Assembly (NCBI GenBank): GCA_001466705.2
Contig: LATX02000249.1
Location: 62,001 to 126,000, forward strand
DNA from: Moniliophthora roreri
Lineage: Eukaryota; Basidiomycota; Agaricomycetes; Agaricales; Marasmiaceae
Length of the DNA: 64,000 nt
Reading direction: 5' to 3'
The notes beneath the pieces are model-generated. The model was not told where the DNA came from. It ran no database searches and worked only from the letters and a program-made list of their open reading frames with translations. The position numbers were made by a program, and so were the translations under genes. How positions within the stretch are numbered: the stretch's first letter is position 1; every line of letters begins with the position of its first letter. Shown here one piece after another: positions 35,818 to 46,481 of this stretch.

Positions 35818-36208
35818 TCAAGCCCAGATTTCACCTACGAAGCCGTATCTAACATTCCTAGTAGTTCATCTCGTGTACGCCAAGTTATCACCAACCTTTT
35901 CGGAAATCCTATCGAGTTTACTCGGGATTCATCTCAGGAAAGTCTAAACGACGCAAAAGAGTCAGATAGTACCGAGCTGTCGGTTTTGACGCCGGATCTA
36001 GGATCGGCATCTCTTGAAGGAAGTTGGTTTCGATGTTTGGTACCTTATGTCGGCGGAATGGAGGTACGATGATTCGAGAACAAAGCCTTTCTCTCTCTCA
36101 ACTCTTTCTTCCAGGTGCTGACAAGTTTGCGCTCGTACGAGTTGATATGGGATTTTCCTCCATCAGCGAATTCGTTTTATGATCATACGGATGTGATGGC
36201 TAAGTGAT
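35818..36208 (+). pseudogene. Unrecognised exon pair, block 2 copy
   Basis: The frame reads DFTYEAVSNIPSSSSRVRQV, NLFGNPIEFTRDSSQESL, SLEGSWFRCLVPYVGGME and ends in a good donor (GTACGATG); an acceptor (TTCTTCCAG) lies about 50 bp on, after which two frames are open, one ending near 36208. The block 1 copy shares frame and splice sites. I do not recognise the domain. Because both copies keep the frame over about 80 codons, it was probably coding until recently. Confidence 0.4.
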
Positions 36209-36685
36209 AGGTTAAAGTCGGTGAGCGAGTGTTTGCTGCTAACGGTACCTCGAGCCGTGCCGTGGCTATTCTCTCGCAGGTGGAGATAGTTAGGGAGATT
36301 AAGCTCGAGCGAAATATTACCTTTGTTCTGCTCCCAAATTCGCTGATGCAATGCTCGAACCGTGAGTCCCTACTTTGTCGCTTCATGATGTAGTTGATGT
36401 CGTCTTCGCAGTCAGGAGGTGCCCGGATAATTGGTAAACAAGACCTCCTCGATGCAATCCCCGGGAGTGGCAGATATTGAAACTGAGTCGACGGTTCAGA
36501 AATAAGTAACGATACATGTCTTTCAATGGATTGCATGACGATACAAACTACAATACAGTAAGGTAGTGGACCAGCGCGAGCAATATGATACACTCCAAGT
36601 AAAAAGAGAATAGAGTCGCATACGATAGATAATATGGACTGACATGTATACTGATGAATAGGTTCCTGCTGGCTAGGCCTGAGAT

Positions 36686-38607
36686 CTAACCAACGTGTGG
36701 AATGAATCGCGTCCATTGAATCGCTTGAAGGGCACTATAAGGTAATGCCCTCAACGTCGCGAACGCAACAGCAATTGTGGCGAATCTAGCGACAATGTAT
36801 ACGCCGGACAAGCAGAACAGCACTATGTTGGCATAGTCTTCTGGCTTTGTGTTAAATTTTTTGTAGCTTATGTTATGAAATGGAAACATTGCGAGTGGTA
36901 CCAGCATCAACGTGATCGTCGATGCACGCCATACAGTGCTCTCAATATCAGTTGGGAAGGCGGCATTCCAGGGAATAAAATGGACTATTGCGAAGACGAG
37001 TCCAGCGATATACACCCCCTTTCCAGTGGGCAATGGTTTGGGAGGTGACGGCTGGATAGAAGGTGACGGTTGGGTTGAAGGTGCTGATTGGGTTGGAGGT
37101 GCTGACTGGATTGGAGGTACTGATTGGGTTGGAGGTGGTGATCGGGTTGGAGGTGGTGATCGGGTTGGAGGTGGTGATCGGGTTGGAGGTGACGGCGGCC
37201 GTATTCCAATGTCGAGTAAGGAACCCGCGCGATAGCAGGGCAGCAGCGCTTCCCTGAAAACGCGAATGGGGAAGACGATGAAGGGTATCCAATTGAAGTA
37301 ATTTCGGGGGGACTTCAAGTTGTTATCATTGTAATATTTGAAGCTTTCATTAACGTCTGACACCAGATACGTCCATACTGCACCAAGTTCCTCCCGAACT
37401 GTTTCGGTCCACGACGGCGGCTTTGTCGATTCGGGTGCAATAAGTTTAGGCTTCAGTCTACTCCGTGTCACACGAACGGCTTGGCTCACACGAAGAGGTT
37501 TGTGCCACCAGTAGTAGTAGGATGTTCCGAGAATGGCTGCATGTGCGAGCGTGATGACCTCAATATCCGTGAGGACAAGACCTTCTGCCATCCGAGCAAT
37601 GCACTGCAGGATGAACCAGCCAACTTCAATGATGGCTATGGTTTTGGACAAGAAATCCCCTCCACCCTTCGCTATAGCTTCGTCCTCTGTAATGTCAATG
37701 AAGCCTTCCGCAAGCAGGAGTTCAAGGTAACATGTCGGTCCTGCTGGATGCGCGACATCTCTCTAAGGAAAGGTTTTAGAATGATCCCAGAGTACTTGTG
37801 AGAAAATGACGAACCTTATCATTTTGGATGTCTTTGACTTGTGCTTGACTCCGTTTGAAAAAGGAAATAATTACGGAGCGGAGAGATTTGACGAGCCAGG
37901 TAAGATGTTGGCTCTGATGAGCTTGATCTCCCAAGTCTTGATGAGTTGCAAAATGTCCTTCGGCTTGCATGTGCTCTAATTCCCGTCGAACATCGGCAGA
38001 ACTAATGTGTCTACAATAAGAGAAGGTAACGGAATGAGAATGAGAATGACTGACAGAGGGTCTTCTTCAAGTTTATCATAGTCCCACAGGATACCCAAGC
38101 ATTTATCTGGTTTGTATTGCTCTGGCTCACATCGACCTAATTCTTGGCCATATAGAGCATAACCCCCCATAATAGCTAAATACGCATGTGCCTTGGTCCA
38201 CCCAGTGTACTCTGCAATCATTAGTGAGCAATAACCGTAAGTATTCCAATTAGAAACTTACCTTTGTATTTTTTCCAAACAATCTGCGAAGCCTCATGTT
38301 GTCGCATAGACCACAACATGATCAATTCGGGGGCGATGATTGCAAGAAGGGTCAACGACGCGTGTTTCAGCCAGACGACCGTGGATTGATCATCAGGATG
38401 AGGAACATTCGGGTGAACAGCGACCCAGGAGCAGATGAAAATAACTGAGGCACAAGTCCAGAGTATGTCACTAAGGCTTCGGCACTGCAGAAGGTTGTCG
38501 CATTGAGCTATAGATGCGTCAGAGGCATCCAGAGCAGCGAGGGTTGCATTAAACTCCGCGACAGAGCGAGTAATAATAGGACGAGCGAGGGCATAAAGGA
38601 GAAGCAT
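36686..38607 (-). CDS. Multi-spanning membrane protein, family copy C, with Pro-rich insert
   Basis: This is an intact-looking, CpG-normal member of the family. Exon 1 (38607 to about 38262) runs MLLLYALARPIITRSV, CRSLSDILWTCASVIFICSW and LLAIIAPELIMLWSM. Exon 2 starts EYTGWTKAHAYLAIMGGYAL; a short intron near 38.0-38.05 kb leads to SADVRRELEHMQAEGHF and an amphipathic region, and another near 37.77 kb to the last exon with ITEDEAIAKGGGDFLSK, membrane segments, AIVHFIPWNAAFPTD and the end RFIPHVG at 36686. Between membrane segments it has a long Pro/Thr/Ser repeat (about 50 residues of PPPTRS/PPPTQS type) that A and B lack; A has an acidic Glu/Lys run at a comparable place. Sequence immediately upstream of 38607 may belong to a 5' exon. 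Function unknown. Confidence 0.78.
37049..37194. repeat. 18 bp minisatellite coding a Pro-rich repeat in gene C
   Basis: About eight imperfect copies of an 18 bp unit (plus strand GGTTGGAGGTGGTGATCG) lie in frame within the last exon of gene C. On the coding strand each unit gives PPPTRS or a variant (PPPTQS, PPIQSA, PSTQPS). Three central units are identical, which suggests recent slippage or unequal exchange. Copy number could vary between strains without breaking the frame. Confidence 0.85.
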
Positions 38608-41600
38608 ATTGGAGTAGGTGGGCCTATCCCATACAAAATGCGGTTAAAACCATCGAGGACATGCTGCTGCCTGCACAATGCCTGCATTGTCATGGATGCC
38701 TTGGTAAGGCAATTCTATGGACAACAGCACGCCTCGAGACCTCTGTTCTGCTACGCAGCTAATTCAATGGCGCTGGTGAAGAACCAACTGCTATCTACAA
38801 TTCGTTCTGAGCAGTACGGAAGATAGACGCTGCCAAAATGTGATGAACTGTGGTGCAAGGAAACAATAGGACAGCCGTAGCGATAGGCTTTCGGGAAACG
38901 AAAGTGAGAAACTGCGCAACGGGAAGAGGGAGGGCAGGCGGTAGCGAATGGAAACAGACTAACACACCCTTCGCGATATGGGAGCTACGGGGTGGGAGCC
39001 CATCCGTCAACAACGACCAGTTTTCGTTAAAAGCATGGTTCTCTGATGAAAACTGCGCCACCTGGTTACTCCACAACGATAGCCTAATTCTAGGGCAGGT
39101 TTCCAGGCTCAGGACATGCGGTACATTAGTCATGCTTATGGACATGAGCTGCGAAAAAAAAAAAGACAGGACCTACGGTTATCACGATGTATCTGCGCAG
39201 AGAGGTAATGAACTCGGGAAAAAAAATACCAGTCTCTATCAAGTACTGTTCCCTTTCCGAGATCGTGTATTCTCGTAGTGAGAGATTCGAAGTACCTTAG
39301 CTGCCGACCTATGAAATTATGCCCAAGCTTAAAATATGATTCTTAGCGAGGACCCCTAGCTGATGGGACGTTGCAAACCTGCAGCGGATCCTTGAAGTAT
39401 ACACGCAAAAGATGTGACCGTTTCGGAGTCGGTGATGCCCGGCGGGGTGAATCTAGATGTAAGGTCAGGCGTCAAACGCACGAGGAAACATACCTTCAAC
39501 AAAGACTGCTCTTCCGAAAAAAACTTATTCCGAGGCGAGACGTAGCAACATCATTCGGCTATACTTAGCATTCCGCAGCCGCGATCCAATGGTACTAGGA
39601 TTTGTGGGGCTTGCTGATACACGCCAGAAGATGGTCCAATCCGGTGACAGATTCAGATGCTATATGGCGCCCAATTCGGGATATTATGTGTTTGCCGGGG
39701 TGACCCGTCGGGTCAACGGCCTTTACTCAAAAAATCAGTTTCATCTCATTTCATCGGGCAGGAACATTGAAAACACACAGTGTAATGTTTTCATTATGAA
39801 GATCTTCGAGACAGAGCTCGGCACAGAAAAGAACGCCAATCACGGGCGTAACCTTGACTGACAGGTTGCTGACAGGTATCATGCAGCTTGGTAACCCAAG
39901 TTCACGGAGATACTGCAACTTGATTGAGTGTCATTGAGTCGAAATCCGGAGATGTAAATGCGTTATCCCTGGTGCTATGGAGGTATTAAAACTGTTACCG
40001 CTGAGGCATACCGTTGGCTTTTGCAAATATTCGAGCTCAATCTTGAAAAAAAAACGGGAGTCGCGTCGATCATGATGGCATTTGGGAAAGGGTAGTTCGT
40101 GGGAAAATAGTAGGACTTCGTTTGGAATGGGCGACAGGATCCGTAATTCGGGGGAGATAAAGAGTTATCGATTTCATTTTTCGTACGTATCTTATCGAAT
40201 TGTAGGTCCGCAGTTGTGTACTTAAAGGATTATGAAGCGCCAGCGACCCGCTGCTACTGGATGAAGCTATACATCTCGATGCGGAGTAACATTTTTAGTC
40301 GACGGTAACTCCGAACTCGTATGTGCAGTGGAATCAATGTCACATTTGATGATTTTGGAATAATTAGGCATGATACGATGGAGCACTAGCAGCGCGTGTT
40401 AATTAAAAGTCGCAATCTTGCAAGCGGGGACCACGGGCGCAACCCCGAGCTTCTGAATAGCGAGTCGCCGCTCAAAGGGGTACCAATCTCGACAAAGGTG
40501 GAAAATCAATATAATTCCCGGGCTACGAGGTGCAGTTGATTCTCACCTGTATTGCCAAGGTCCTCTTCTCATGGTTGACGGTGTCACCCCGATCGTATTT
40601 CATGTAAACTCATGGGAGATCGTAGATGAACAGGAGACGTTGCGTAGCTCTGGATGCTGTATAAACGAATCTTCTGGTGAAGCAGTCTTCTAAAAGATAG
40701 TGCGCTTTGGCGGAGAGCGCGAAATCGGCATTGGGGATGTCACTGTGAGAGGTGATCTCCACGGAGGCCAGTTTCACGGCATCAGTTGTTGAATAACGGC
40801 ATACCTACATGAGTTTCGATCTGCTGGACGACGATGGCTGAGGACAGCGAGACTGCTGAATTCTGCAGTGAGCAGATGGTCAGTATCATGGACGGACTAA
40901 ATGTAAAGCAATTTCACCGGTCGAGTGTCCTACACGCATTGTTCACAAGGCAGATGCATCGAATGAGGCGACAGCCTTACTGCAGCGCCCACACCAAGAA
41001 TAGTCAGATTGAACAGAAAAGCACCCTAGAAGGTGCTAAGGAGCTGAGTTCAGCACCCAGCGCCAAAGTCACAATCTAGATCATACACTCTGTCAAGCTG
41101 CCCAATAAACTGTAAAATCCATGCACCATCAATGCGTGTTCATTCCAAAATTGACCAACAACTTCTATAGAGTACGGTGCTAGCAGCCGTTCAGGCAATG
41201 CCAATTCTATTTTGAGGTGCTGAACTTCTTGACATGAAGAAAGCATTTCTCGTAGTTTTATGAATGAGCTTTGCCTCTTCTTGTCGCTGAGGTCGGCCAG
41301 ATCTGGTCAAGAGGCTATCACAGACGTCGTTAGTAGGTATTGTGGATGTGAGAAGTATGAGGCACGCCTCCGTCCTTGGAATTTTCCAGACTACGGCACT
41401 TATAGCTCTTCACTCTCCACTTTACTCGAACAAGTACTTTTATCCATCCTAACTCAGCTCTTCCGTGAGGTATATTGCACTCTTGAGAGTACTTGACCCG
41501 TGCGAAGTGAGGTTGGCGCCAGATTATGAGAAGGGAAGTGCAAAGATAAGGAATGTATAGGAGAGCTACGCGACACGACAGCAGTTTTGAGTAGTAAGTC

Positions 41601-41660
41601 AGGTCAGACAAGAAAGGAAATGCATTTGGCAGTCGACATGGGAGGATGCGCCAGAAGAAG
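38608..41660. other. CpG-normal stretch, no recognisable gene
   Basis: No conserved protein is recognisable. Minus-strand frames just upstream of gene C (38795-39145, with a hydrophobic PPALPLPVAQFLTFV stretch) might be a 5' exon or signal sequence of gene C, but I cannot connect them confidently. Other frames of 60-140 residues (38850-39278 plus, 39589-39861 plus, 40834-41079 plus) look random in composition. Possibly further decayed block sequence. Confidence 0.4.
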
Positions 41661-41669
41661 CACCGTGCT

Positions 41670-42525
41670 TTGTTTGGTCAATTGCTTGGCCCGACGTGGC
41701 GATGATGCGGTCTAGAACGCAGGGCTTTTTTGATCAACACCAAATCAACAACCCGTCTAAAATCTCTTACCGACAACACTCTGGAGTCTATGGATCGTTG
41801 GACACAATGCTGAAAGAGTACAAAGCCCATCCCTTTTCACACGCTCAGAGGTGCGTCTTCTCGTTCTCTACCTTTCCAAGTTCCCAGTTCACAACATTCT
41901 TTTACCATACAGCTCAACCGTGACAATGTGCAAGGCGGATGGCTTTGAGTGATATCCGATGATAGACCCCCGATTCACGAATTGTGTCTCTCATGTATTT
42001 GGATGAGGCCGTGTGTTGGAATAGCTCTAGCTACCTGCGAATACAGGCGTTTCCCGAGGCTGCTCACGGTTGTAATACGGCCCACCCCAATCCTTTGATT
42101 CCCCGTTGATGACATGCTACATGACACGCTATGCAAGACCAATATCCTCGCTAGCATCCTTAATGCAGTCATTCAATGGATGTGAGCTGCCTATTGAGGA
42201 TCAGCACAGACAGATAGTGGATGACAATTGAGCGCCCTTTACCATTACCAAAGCGAATTCTGGTGCTATCAGCACGCATTTTCATCATCCGTCTTCTTGG
42301 CATCCGGAAATGTGTCCAGCTCAGCAACGTCTTCAGGCATTCATTCAATTACCCCGATTCACTGAACGACCTCTGGCTCCCGCTTTTTGACCCAAATCCA
42401 TCGCCCTGCCGATCTTCGTTGCCCGCAGATGCCGCATGGCACATCCAAGGCCAGATCATTATCAGCCATCAAGCAATCTCTTGGGTACACGTCATATCAC
42501 CTATTGACTATCGCTCAGCTTGAGG
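41670..42525. repeat. Third, strongly diverged copy of the block sequence
   Basis: The stretch matches pieces of blocks 1 and 2 in the same order. GCGGTCTAGAACGCAGGGC near 41.7 kb corresponds to GCGGTCTAGACTCTCGGGC; TTTACCATACAGCTCAACC near 41.9 kb corresponds to TTTACCGTACAGCTCTACA; the region near 42.26-42.34 kb (CATCATCCGTC, AACGTCTTCAGGC) corresponds to the 28.4/35.05 kb part. All former coding frames are broken. A copy of the block therefore also follows gene C, ahead of the decayed member D. Confidence 0.55.
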
Positions 42526-43959
42526 ACTACACGAGTCATTGCATATGAGCGTATGGCATAGCAAGGTGATAGTTCAGGGAGAGTACGGCGGATGTTGGGT
42601 TGTGCGACAAGGAAGAATGTTACAGGCCACGGCTCACCTCAGCATCACCTCACAGTCCAGCCGTAAGGCACATGTACCCGCACCATTGTTTCCCGTCACT
42701 TTCTTTCACGGTTCTCTTCTGTTGGACTTAATACCAGAAGCATGTGCATTTGGCATACAGCTGGCTAGCGTAGAGATAGTGTATCTTCACTTAGGATGTG
42801 GATGTGCAGTAAACTGGAATACATCTGAATCAAAATTCGTTCCCCTTGCCTTGTTGGCTTTCAAGTGGAAATGAGGAAGCTGCGCAGGAGCACAAGGATA
42901 GCTGTGGAGGAAAGGTGCTTTCAGTGGGGGCTCATATTCAATAGGTGGGCATCCCTAGTGTTGCCGGAAGTAGCTTGTGTATCAGATGGCGAAGAGCATT
43001 GCCCATCGTAATGGAAGGCCATCAGCAAGATTCCATTTTGATTGCTGGATTGCCAATTGTCCTGCCAAAATTTCCGAATCATCAACACTCTGCTGCATGC
43101 TTAAAGCCAAGTATCTGTCAGAGAGCCATGGAGAGTCATTGTAAAATAACTTGGCAGTAGATACATACTGAAGCTCTGAAGGAGACATTAATTTACACAG
43201 ACTTTGCAGTTGCTGGCTGATTATCAGATTGCAGAAAGCAGGTACCTGGGAGGTTGAGTTGCCAGATTGCTGATTGTTGTGGATGGTTCCAAATCTCTAG
43301 AAATGCTGATGGTATTCCTCAATATCAGATAGATCTGTGTTGACAGGTTCACAGCTGATCATCTGCCACCCTAGTGCTCAGCCTTCATGATCTGGGTCAC
43401 ACTACAGATAGAATCAATCTTTCTAGCCAACAAACATGGAGGTTTCCATAGAACCAGATACATCAGAGTTCTTGGAGCTCAAAGTGCCATTGACCAGGAT
43501 CATGTCAAATGGGATTCCTGGGTAAATTTCCATGTTTCATATTTGTGTCTAGGAGGGATAATTTCAGGTGAGCCTGCAAGAGGCTAGTCAAAGACCAAAT
43601 GATAAGGGTAGGTAGTACACACCAGTGGGGTGTTTTGGGAAGTATAGTATATGCAGTTTGATGCAGGTGATTATCAGTACATCAACTATCAGGTTCAAGA
43701 TTGGTGTTAGGACACATGCCTTGGCAAAATCAAGCAGAAAGGATATAAAACTGGTGTGTATGCTGCAGTATGTGCTCCCACCACAAACTACTTTCAATGT
43801 TGTTCACTGTCCTCAGGGTAATATTGGTTTTCTCAAACACCATTCTTACACAGTCATTGCAGTTTCCAGCCTACTGGGTAATATTGATCCTAATGCTATC
43901 AAGCTGCTTGACATTCTTATCTTTAGTGCAGAAAAGTAATGTCACATATGGACATCAGG
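42526..43959. other. Transition from CpG-normal to CpG-poor DNA, no gene identified
   Basis: The first ~500 bp is CpG-normal; from about 43.05 kb CpG becomes rare. The latter half may include the missing N-terminal exons of the GH76-like gene (a plus-strand frame at 43625-43939 is open for 104 residues), but I cannot align them to a signal peptide or the expected start. Confidence 0.35.
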
Positions 43960-46214
43960 ATTGACTTGACACTGCTGCTGCTGCCTTACAACAAGGAGTC
44001 AATAGACTAAATGCTGGGTGGGCCTTTGAAACTAGTAAGGCATAAATTGCTGTAGTGGAATGTGAACTGATTTGCATGCAGATTATTATAAAAACAGCTC
44101 ATACTTTTACACAGTCCTGGCTAATTTTGACATTGTAACAAGACAGGCAAAGTACAATTATACAGCATCCCCTTTCTTTGGCCCAGTTGGTAGGCCCCAT
44201 GATGAGCCATGTTTTGATGTCCTACATGGAGGACCACCAGGAGCAGGTTTCAACAAAGGAGTGGTACTGATAGTCATCTTTATTTATAAAGAATGCTTGG
44301 TCTCACACCATAAATTTCAGGCTGCATATTTGGTTGAAGTCTGGGGTGTCTTGTAGGATATCTACTTTGACCATCCTTTTCATGTCCCAAACTTATCAAA
44401 CTATGAATCTAGACAATATGGTTATGCTGCTTCATCTTCCTACAAGGCATATGGTGTTCCCTATCTTCAGGATGTTGCACAGAACTGCTGGGAAATAGCA
44501 AACCAATATACAATGCCACAAAATGACCAGGATACACCATACATGAATATCTCAACAAAAAAATTTGCCATTGCATCACAATGTGAATTTGGTGCAAGCT
44601 CCAAATATTTAACAGCTGGAGCAACATTTGCAGTAAGTTGATTGCTTCCAAGAAACATGCTTAGGCACTGACAAGACTACTATAGAATATGACTGAAGAC
44701 AGTATGGATGTAAAACCATATGAGACAGCATAAGTGAACTTCCCTTTATGGTATTCACAGACCTCTCAAACATGTCTAGGTTCTTCTTCCTGTATGTCAC
44801 ATCAATATTCTTCCTATGATGCCCAATGTAATTGAGACCTTAAGGCTCTCAGCAAGATTAGCTGACCTGGAGAAACCCCCAAACAATACCTATATTATGG
44901 CAGCACAACATTCATTGAAATTTCTTGTGGAGAGCAAGATATATAAAGATGCAGTCAATGTGACTGAGGAAGGACTGGAACTTACAATCTCTATGGACAG
45001 ACAAGGCTGCAGTGAGAGTGGTCTTATGGGAGGCCCAAGGCTTGTTGGGACATACAGGATTTATTATTGAAGGACTATCAATATTAGCTTCAATTACCAA
45101 TGACACAGATACAAAAAACCTGTAAGTAATGTCTTTGTTTCATTCTGGTCAGTGGGGACATGACAATGTTTTTAGGCTTGAACAAGCTCTATTGGAAATA
45201 TTGAGTAGCAGCACAATGGGCTGGCCAAGTCCCAGTGGTGCAGTGCCAAATTATTATAGTGAGTAATTTTACTAACTAAGCCATTCAAGTCTGAGAAGTA
45301 GCACAGCAGGACAAGAGAGTAATGTATACCTGATTAGGAGACTAGCTGAAGCATATAGATGTACACCTTCTCTTCCCTCAGACCTTTACAAATCAATCAA
45401 AGGTTTCCTTGGGGTTCAGGTATGTGACCTGGAGGGTTTACTAATATGTAATAAATCACAATCTAATGCTCTCTACACATACAGTATAATGCTGTGCATG
45501 AGCAGGCTACTTCTGGCAATGATATCTATAGTGGATCCTAGCTACAACCACCATCATCTCCATCCTTTAACCCTCAGAATCAAGCTTCAGCAGCTGAGGT
45601 CTTGGTTGAAGGAGTTGATATATTTGAAGAGGAACCTACCTCAACACCTTTAATGCCTGCTGGTAGTGGTTCCTCCTCACCTCTAATTGGTATCATTGCT
45701 GGAAGCACTGCTGGAGGTGTGATAATTTTGATATTGTTGGGCATTGCTATCTTCTACATTTTCCACCAACACAATTGCTCCCTCCAAAAGCCAAGGACCC
45801 TCAACACAACATCATCTCAACCCCTTCTACCTTGACTCTCAATTTGAGGTAACACCTTTTGAATGGGATCCCTATCAGGAGGCCAATAGCCCTACACATC
45901 CACCTTATTGGCATACTAAAAATCAATCAATACTAGGTAAAGCACACTATAGAAAACAATCTGGATCTGAATCCATGTTTGCAGAGGTAGCTGCAGTGAC
46001 ACCACCTGATTCACTTGGCATGGATAACTCAGGTGTGGCCTCATTATCTGCACCCATTGGAGTTGAAACACATGGTGCTACTAGAGAAAGTACTTCTAAC
46101 ACTCAGATTGTTATGAGAGCTACTGTACCTGATATGATTTGCATATTGTATCAGAGAGTATGGCAGCAAGATAGTTATGAGAGTCCTCTGGATTATTGTA
46201 GTCAGTTAGGATAG
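43960..46214 (+). pseudogene. GH76-like membrane-anchored protein, broken
   Basis: Plus-strand exons follow the order of basidiomycete GH76-like proteins (glycoside hydrolase family 76 contains endo-alpha-1,6-mannanases of fungal cell walls). They are TAAAALQQGVNRLNAGWAFE (43.97 kb), YYKNSSYFYTVLANFDIVTR (44.08 kb), NLSNYESRQYGYAASSSY (44.4 kb), LRLSARLADLEKPPNNTY (44.84 kb), FIIEGLSILASIT (45.06 kb), QALLEILSSSTMGWPSP (45.18 kb), YNAVHEQATSGNDIYSGS (45.48 kb), then an Ala/Gly/Ile-rich transmembrane helix (PLIGIIAGSTAGGVIILILL, 45.68 kb) and a short cytosolic tail. Damage: the frame shifts near 45.03 kb, and the Trp expected after YSGS is a TAG (45538-45540). The tail continues in another frame to 46214. 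The catalytic Asp pair typical of the family is not evident and the N-terminus is missing. Confidence 0.68.
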
Positions 46215-46481
46215 CCTAGTACAATAATGCATTGCTGTTCATTTGAATTCAGCCTAAGAAATTAGGTGCCAAATAGACAACAATTTCTGGTGCAACAAAT
46301 GCCAGAAGTGTTAGATACAGCTTCCCTTTACCATCTAGATCTGTTCATACCTCATCTTATTTATCTGTTTACTTCATGTATGCAGGGTGTGCACTGGTCA
46401 CAGTAAGTACTAGCTTATAAAGGCTCTGACTACAAAGACCAGTTTTGAGTGGTAAAAACCAGTGATTAGAATGCACCTGTG

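Larger units (their letters stand above)
34056..36660. repeat. Tandem block 2, right part
   Basis: This stretch closely matches 27.24-29.69 kb and its similarity continues into the 3' flank of the neighbouring membrane gene (the segment ending GGCTAGGCCTGAGATCTAA is shared by B and C). It lacks the 243 bp MITE and contains about 100 bp at 34.55-34.65 kb that block 1 has lost. Confidence 0.85.

Noticed and set aside
36912..37292. Open frames on both strands over the Gly/Pro repeat (for example 36912-37235 plus, 36948-37292 minus)
   Set aside because: They are shadows of the 18 bp minisatellite inside gene C; the family alignment supports only the minus frame with PPPTRS.
38850..39278. 142-residue plus-strand frame upstream of gene C
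   Set aside because: Composition looks random, no motif, and the opposite strand is also open; not supported as a gene.
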